Positions 47,701 to 56,700 of a stretch of 64,000 bases of DNA are shown here, piece by piece. Made by a program: the position numbers and the translations under genes. Under the pieces are notes generated by a model. The model had not been told where the DNA came from. It did no database searches and worked only from the letters and a program-made list of their open reading frames with translations. The stretch is from Hygrophila difformis (Eukaryota; Streptophyta; Magnoliopsida; Lamiales; Acanthaceae), in the NCBI GenBank assembly GCA_030278955.1, contig JAOANR010000005.1:31549849-31613848 (forward strand), given 5' to 3'. Each line of letters opens with the position of its first letter. The stretch's first letter is position 1.

Positions 47701-50700
47701 GACCTCATTATGCTATTTTGATCTGTGAGTGCATCTTGAGGTCTCCTTCTTCCAGATTCAGTTTAGGGTTGCAGGACCTAGATTAATGGGTCCTGGGTCT
47801 TCTTCCAGTTGGGTCATGATCAATGCTACCAAACTGCTTCCTTCCTCTTTGTTGATTTCATCTGTGAATTCTGCAGACTTGAGAAGGATATGGCAATTTG
47901 ATCTGTGAATTTCTTGGTCCGGGTCCTGGAGCACGGTTACTCTGGGATAATTAATGGAGCAGATTTGGCTTCCACGCCACTTAACTTTCCTAAGACATGG
48001 GGCATAAAACATAATGTTTAAAATGGAGGGGCTTTGACACTTATAATATTTTGATAGTGGGTACCGGGCCCTGATTTTCTCATTTTTCTTTATAAAAAAA
48101 TTATGTTATTGATACAGTAAAACAAATATAATCCATGTTGTATACAGTAGACCACAAATTAGAGATCCGCTCCACTGAGATTTTTTGGCGACCCCATGGA
48201 AATTGAGAGATCTTTCTAGGAAAAATTAACATTTTAGTCTTTTTATGGGGCAAACGAAGGCTAACCCGTTCTGGTTGTTATGACTGGCAAGAAGAAGTAG
48301 GGCTTTCTCTTTATAGCCCGAAGCTAGGATGTGGCAAATTTTAAAATCTATCAAAATAATGATCTTTGTTCTAATTGGAAAAATTAATCCATTCGGTTTG
48401 ATTTTTTATCCAATTTATTTCTTTGGACATAATAAAAACTAATTACCATCTAATGAGGTAGGGTTAAACCATTAATATGAGTCCTACAATCCTTAATAAA
48501 TGAATCAATTCACAACCCTTAATTTTGATTGAATAAGATGTATTTTTTATAAATAATAATTTTGTTTGAATAAAATTAATTATTGATAAATGGTATTTTT
48601 ATTTGAATAAAATACGTTTTATTATAAATGTAGTTTTTCTTAATAGATTTATTATAAATGGGCTGTGAGTTGACCCATTTATAGTCAACCGACAACCATT
48701 TATAGAAAACCCGTTTTTGAACTTAAAAATTAATTAATGTTATCGAACCCACATTAATGGCATAATCTTCTTTCATTAAATATTAATTAGGTTTATTGTG
48801 GCAAAAGAACCAAATTGAAGAAAAAAATCAAACATAGGGGCCAAATTTTCCAATTGAAACGAAGATGACTACTTTGGTAAATTTTCAAATTTAATGGATT
48901 AAGTGTTAATTTTTCCGATCTTCCTTGGTAAAACAAAATTTGCAAAATTTTCTACTTTTTATCTGCCGATTCTTAGTCCGTAACTATAATATAATTTCAT
49001 CTGCTTTTCATTTGCCGCTTCCTTGGCTAACGAACTTACCAGAAAATATAATGCAATGCGAAGGTTGGAAACAGTAATTTTATAAAGTACTCGTAAACAA
49101 TGGAACAAAAAAATAGCTTCAATTAAAACTCAAAACCATCAACTTAAAAAGTTCATCAGTAAACTTAACCGTAAAGAGCGTAAATAGGTTTATTTTAGTA
49201 ATCATATTCTATTGTGATAAACTACAAATATAGTCTAAAGCTTACTCTTAATGCTGTTTCGGAGTAATGCTTAATCCTCTAGACAAAGCCTTTAAGACAA
49301 AGCTGTTTCGGAGCTTATTCTTATTGCCGACATTCGAGCGAATGGGCTTGGCGAACTTGGGGAAATCGATTTCTTGCGACCCTTTGGACTATATGGTGTC
49401 AACGTAACAATATATTTTTCAGAGGAGAACAGCTTGGATGGGACAGAATATTGGCTAAGGTGAACCAGTTGCAGCGGCAGCTTGACATGCACACGACGCC
49501 ACCTGCTAAGGTGCGACTGCCGAGAGAAATCTGTTGGAAACCAAAAGATGTATGTGGTCTGATTCTTCACTCTGATGGTTGTGTTTTGATGACGCCACCA
49601 AGTTCAGGCTTCGGTGCGGTGGTTCAGACAAGTTCGGGGCAGTGGGTGCGAGCTTGTAGTGGTGCTCTGGGTGCTCGCTCGATCATTAAAGTTGAATTGT
49701 TGGCTCTTCGCTTTGGCTTGCTCATTGCTAAGCAATTTGGAGATGCCTTGAAAATGTGTTATGTGGACTCTATGGAGGTGGTTAATCTGGTGTTGGGGGC
49801 GACTCTTCTTCATCATCACTTATGGCCGATGATCAAGGAGGTCCGTGAGTTGATTCGGGGTATGGAGGGTTGCTCTATCCGACATGTGTATAGAGAAGGA
49901 AATCAAGTCGCAGATGGACTAGCTCGTCGGGCTGTTAAGTCAGAAGAGCCCTACACCACTTGGGTTTTTCCTCCAGATGAAGTCGCTTCTCTTACTGAGA
50001 AGGATGCTAGTGGCGTCACGTACACTCGAATGGTCTAGATTGATTAATTTATTTTTTATTTCTTTTCTTCTTCTTTTCCCTAACCTTTTTAGGCTGTGTT
50101 ACCAAGAAAAAATAGCTTCAATAAAAACTCGAAACCATCAACTTAAAAAGTTCATTAATAAACTTAACCGTAAAAAGCATAAATAGGTTTATTTTAATAA
50201 TCATATTATGTTGTGATAAACTACAAATATAGTCTAGAGCTTACTCTTACTGTTGTTTCGGAGTAATGCTTAATCCTCTAGACAAAGCCTTTAAGACGGA
50301 ATGCGAGATGAGGACTATCCCAAAGAATGCTAGAAACTAGAGCATCGCAAAAAACAATGGAAAAGTAAGCGCATACAATAATTAAAGAAATCGATAAATA
50401 AAAGTAAATTACTGAAAAATTAAAGACATTGTATAAAATTTGGTGATTGAGGAACCCATATTCTATTATTGATTAGAGTATTTATACAATGCAGGTGCCT
50501 GTTATGAGAAGGCACCGGTTGGGGGAAGGGATAAGATTTTAGAACTAAAAAATAAGTCCTCCCGGCCCGCCCTTATTCGGATCTGGCACGGATAAGTCTA
50601 CCGCGAGGATGAGGAGCGCTTCTTCTCTCGTGGTGACGTCACCTCATAACACTTCAGAATCGTTCTCTTTGACTCGTGTGCTCGGGCTTGCTTTCTCCGG

Positions 50701-53700
50701 ATTGCTCCTTTATTGGGACAAGCGATTTGCTTGGAATGATATTTCCTTGGGGTCCATAGGTTGTTCCTGTGCTATCTTCCTCCGTTCAAGCCTGACAATT
50801 GGGCCCTTATGCGAATTGGGCCTAGGTATGTATGTGGGCCTTATTAACGAATTTATTTTGTGTTAACAAATTGCCCTCTGTTTTTCAATATAATGTTTGG
50901 CCATGCTTTGGCCTTCCGTTGAAAAATTCTTTATCGTCCTTAGCTCGGGACATCAGTTAATGATGATTGATGTCATTCTTGGAGATTTTGAATGGTCGTT
51001 CCTTGGGATACGTAAATTCGTATCTATCCATTCATGGTAAATGTTGTAAATATGCCTTTTCAAGACAGTTTGCACAGGGAAATGATGTGACCGTTCACTG
51101 CGAGCGGCGGGAGTTACGTGCCATTAATGGTTGTAAGTTCTTCTCCATTTTTGGTGATACCAACCATTTTCTGGCAATAAATATCGCCAAGTGTCATGCC
51201 TTGTCCACTCAAAATATGGCCTTTTCTGCTTGTGATCCTCGTCTTCTTCCAAAGCCCCCCTTTATCCCGTTACATGGCTCCTGTCTGTTTTCGAGGAGGT
51301 TTTTTACTGGTAATTATTTTGATATATTAACAGTAAAAAAAATGCATTTAGTGAGGGGTTACAATATATATAATATTTGCTCAGTATATACTTCGGTGAA
51401 AAATCTTCCTGTTAAGTAGTCGTGCATTACGATAGGATCTCTCAATTCTCTGGCAATGAAACTTGACTCCAATGGTCATCTCCCTACCTTTCAACCATAG
51501 GCTGGGGGTTCGATTCCCACCGACCCCCTATCTCTCCCCTTTATTCACCTGTGTAATTTAAGTGGTTTGCGCCCCCTCACACCTTTGTCGACACATAGGT
51601 GTCAATGTTTACAAAAAAAAATTCTCTAGCGAATATAGGTATGTAGATATTGATTTTAATCTATAGTTGGAACAACGTAACTAGGGGCATAATGATCAGG
51701 GAGATACGCCTTCCGTCCCTGTTAATGTCTCCTTTTATTTTTAGCTTTGACTCATTTTACTCATCCTTCCAGTACGAGTCACGCATACATCCTAGTGGCA
51801 ACTGATTATTTCACCAAATGGGTAGAAGCTATTTCGCTCACTACGGTAAACCAAAATGTGCTAATCAACTTTATTGATAAACACATCGTACACCGTTTCG
51901 GGATACCACATTCTATCCTAACGGATCAAGGGACAGTGTTCGTCGGAAATCGATTAGTCAAGTACACAAATGAATTAGGGATCCGATTGTTGCATTCCTC
52001 ACCATATTATACACAAGCCAATGGTTAAGCGGAAGAACATCATCCAGATCATAAGGAAGATGACGAAGGTCAACCCTAAGAAATGGCATGATCTTTTATC
52101 CAAAGCCTTATAGGCTATTAGGAATTCCAAGAGTACTGCCATGGGTTTTACTCCTTATCAACTGACTTATGGTCAAGAGGCAGTTCTGTCTGTCGAGATA
52201 TCAGTCCCGAGTCCGCGAGTTATTCTTCAGGCATCAGTTACTGATGACCAATATCAGGAAGAAATGATGCAACAATTAGAGCAAGTAGACACAATCCAAC
52301 TAAAGGCGATTCACAATCTTACCCGGGGAGCCCATAAAAGGGCTCGTTATTACAACCAATTTGTGAAAGAATTAACTTTTAAAGAAGGTGATCGTGTTTG
52401 GAAAACAATATTACCGATGGCTAAGAATCACAAGTTCGGAAAATGGTCCCTCGACTGGGAAGGACCGTATATTATTAACAAAATATTTAGCAACGGTGCA
52501 TACCAATTAATGGATAATGATATAAATTTAGTACATCAAAGCATCAACACTAAATATCTAAAAAAGTATTATCCTTCTGCTTGGAATAATACTCTACATT
52601 TTGAGTAAACAAAATAGGGAAAAGATCTACAAAATTGGACCTAATTAAAACTACACGTTTTGCTACACTTAGTCTATTTTGAAATGTCTTCATGTTAAGG
52701 ATGGCTCCTGAGGTCTGAATCAACAAAGCTAGAGTTCCTCGGAGCCTCCAGAGCCCAGATCAGGGTTTGATCCCGAGGATTGAGCTCCAAACCCTGTGCA
52801 CCGTCGAGACAAGGATTCCTTGCGGAAATACTGAGAATCACCACTCAGTGCAAGAGCTGTCCTTCTCGACATGAGAGCCAGATGCTCTCTTAGCCGAAGG
52901 CACCACTGCGGCAAGACACAGAGAAACTTTTCTCTGGTTACAAGTGTCTAGAGTGGTGCTCTCCCGGTTACAATGGGGGACCTCGTACACAAGGGCAGGA
53001 TCCTTGTTTCTTATGATACATCGGATCCACCCCGACACAACCTTTAAGAATGTTGATGCCCATAAACCGACTCTTCAGGAGGTTACGAAAAGTATATTTT
53101 TGGGTTTCCTCGGTTTGAAGATGAAGAAGCCCATCCAAGGGATTATTTCATTGAAATTAGGGTTGGAGAAGGCCTACAAAGCTTATAATCCGTAATTATG
53201 ACGTAACCGTAGGTTACAAAGGATAATCTAAAAATGATTTCACGCAATCAAATACGCATTAAAGTTTAATATGTCAAATTCTATAAAAGATAGATTATAA
53301 AACTTCAATATTATAAAACTATGCGATTAGACGAATTGGGGTTGAAATAATCCGACCTAGGTTACCGACCGAAAACGCGGTCGGTAACCCGGTAGGTACT
53401 CCCGACCAACGCCTATACGGTCGGGAATGTGGTCGTCTCTTGCCCGGCCCTTCTCCCAACGGTTACTTTATGCCGACTGAAGGTTTCGGTCGGTAACCCG
53501 GTCGGTAAATCTGAACCGTACACCTTCGGTCGGCGATTTCGGTCGGCAAACCCGTGTTTTCTTGTAGTGGAATCTAACAACATCTTACTTCACTATGTTT
53601 TATCTTATATAACTATATTAAAAATTCAAATAAAAATTACCACTGAACAGTATTTACTGTGCAAATGTTAGAATTAATATATTACGGAGGAAGTACTTTA

Positions 53701-56700
53701 TATTCTAAAAATGCTCAATTATAGCAAGACTCATTTTGACTATTTTGAAAAGCTATATATTTGATAAGATTTTGTCAACTTCCTTTTTAGGTAAAGATAT
53801 ACTTTCTTTGTTTTCATAAATTTGCAACATTTACTCTGCGCACGCAATCCGATGTATATTTTTAACAATGAATAATTTACGTTGTGTACAAATAAAAGTT
53901 ATAAAATTTAATATTCTAAAACTACAAGAGGAGAAGATTCTAACAAGATTACACTTGACTATATTTTTTCTTCTATAACTATTATATAAACGTGAATCAA
54001 AGTTTAATAATGGATCAAAAAATCAAACGCTTCACTTTCACGGAAACAGAGATAGTATAAGATTAAGTCAACTTGAACAATAAACATTACTAAAAATCAA
54101 AAAGTATCATCTTGAGTGGGACCAGAGGGTATCATTTTTCTTCTATTTATTAGTATTTTCTTAGAATAAGAATTTTGAATTTCTAATTTTGTATATGCAT
54201 TATGAGTGTAAATGGATTATTGTTTTTATATGATTCAATATAATTTTTTTGCTACAACCATAATAGAAATTATATTTTATTAAGAAATTGTTTTTCATAA
54301 GTATTCTCAAACAAAACCTTCTTAAATTGATTGAGTTAGTTTTTAAGAAAATTTAAATGCCCGTGCACAGAGCTTGTGCGAAAATTTAGAGTCTGTTTGT
54401 TTTAACTTTTTTTTTCTTCCTTTTGACTTCTCCCTCACCAAAAAGTCCTTTTTTATTTTTTTAGCTGTTTGTTTTGCCTTTTTGAAAAAGTAAAAGGAGA
54501 AGAAAAAGTTAAAATTCTCCTTTTTTAAAAGTAACTAGGGGGTTATTTTTAGAAAAAGGTGAAGTCATTTTAGAATAAAAATACAAAAATATTCCTATCT
54601 AATAAGGAAATAAAATCAACACTAAATATTATTATAAGATTTATGCCCATTTTAGTAATTTTAATGTATAAAAAGTCATTTTACTTATAATTCATCCAAA
54701 CATGTATCATTTGAAAAGCAACTTTAATAATTTCAATCCAAACAATTATTTAGGCTGCTTTTACTTTTAAATTCTCCTTCTATCTCCTTCTCATTTTTCC
54801 ACTGACTTCTCCTTTTTTTCAAAAGTCAAAACAAACAGGCTCTTAGTGTAAGTAAAACTTATGAAAAAAAGTTACTGATTACACTCTTAGCTTGTTTTAT
54901 CTGGTATTAAGTAATTGAAATACGTACAGGATCTTTCTCATTCATCTTCAACATTTCGACTCTGCAATTTATCGGCGTGGAAAGTAATCTCTTGGTGGAT
55001 AGTTTACCTAATGATATCTGCAATCAACTCCCCATGCTCACAGGACTTGAACTAGAGGAGAATCTGTTTTACGGCCAACTACCATCAAATTTTTCTTTAT
55101 GTTCTAAACTCGAATACTTGTCATTCAGTAGTAATCTTTTAGTAGGAGTCATACCACAAGATATTGGAAGTTTAGAGAAACTTCAACATTTGGAATTGGA
55201 CAGCAATGAGTTAACAGGTACGCTTTTTACTACCATTTCCATATGAACAATATGAACATAGTATTGAAACTTTTGGTGGTCTTAAATTAAAAATGCATCC
55301 TTGCATAGGTTCGTCATCCATTATTTAAAAGTGTTAGAATACAATACATATTTTCAACATTAACCAGGTGATGTTTAAAATTTATATTCAACAGAATTTA
55401 GTAATAAATTAGCAAAACTGTCAATTCAGCAATTCAGTAAATTCTAAATTTTTTCCATTCAGCACCGTAACCGGGTCCATATAGAAAATTTTACGGTTCA
55501 AATTTAAACGAACGAGTTCAACTTTTAACTGCATGGTACAATTAATTACTTTCAGGCAAAATTCCTTCCACCATTTGGAACCTATCGAATCTTGTTTCCC
55601 TCTGGCTCGGTCCGAACATGTTGATTGGAGAGATTCCATCATCCATTTGCAGCTTGAGTTCACTTGAGTTTCTTACTTTATCAGACAATAGTTTTGAAGG
55701 CATGCTTCCAAATTGTTTGGGAAACTTCAGTGAAGGACTTCAATTATTGTCTTTGGAAAGAAATCATTTTTCCGGCCCCATTCCAACAACATTTCCAAAG
55801 AGTTGTTCCTTGAAGCTCCTTGGATTGAGTATGAACCAATTAGATGGGACATTGCCACAATCCCTTGCCAGGTGCACCCAATTGGAAGCTCTTGATATTG
55901 GACGTAACAAAATACACGATTCATTCCCGGTTTGGGTACAAAGTCTTCCAAAGCTTCAACTCTTTATCATTAGTAACAATAGATTCTATGGCACTATACC
56001 TGACCCTGGGAAGGAGTTCTTGATTAACAAGTTGAGTATTTTTGATATATCTAATAATGAATTCACAGGCTTCTTGCCAACTAAGTATTTCCAAAGTTTT
56101 GGAAATAAGTCCGAGAAAAGTGAACGACTCTCAGATTATGTTGAAATATTTTTTGATTCTAACAGCAGCTACAGGTACACTGTAACTATGTGGATTATAA
56201 TTAATATCAATTTGAAAGGTGCATCAACGAACTTAAGCAAGACACTTAAAGCATTCAACATGGTTGATTTGTCAAATAACAAGTTCTACGGAAGCATTCC
56301 CTATTCCTTAGGAAATGTCACCAATCTTCGGCTCTTGAACTTATCTCACAATAGTCTCATGGGCCATATTCCTACATCGCTTGGATTGTTGACTGCACTG
56401 GAAGCTCTCGACTTATCTTGGAATCACTTGGAAAGGAAAATTCCAGGACAATTGGTGAGCCTCACATCTTTGGCAGTGTTCAATGTTTCGTACAACAATC
56501 TGTCGGGTGAAATACCTCATTCTGGTGGCCAATTATGGACATTTGATAACAGTTCATATATTGGGAATGATGCGCTGTGTGGAATTCCTTTGACAAAGAA
56601 GTGCAAGAATGAAACCAACCAGACTACGAATTTTCAAGCAAAACAGGGTAAGTATGGAGGTATATTCGATGGAATAACATGGCAAGGTGTATTGATGGGG

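Noticed and set aside
47504..47728. 74-codon frame in CGGCGACGG-rich sequence
   Set aside because: Short, compositionally biased, intronic, no domain.
50967..51419. 150-codon frame as a small gene
   Set aside because: No known domain; lies in probable LTR/leader sequence between retroelement remnants.
51507..51517. GGTTCGATTCC as a possible tRNA gene
   Set aside because: Only promoter boxes are present, no cloverleaf; the surrounding structure and poly-A tail identify a SINE.
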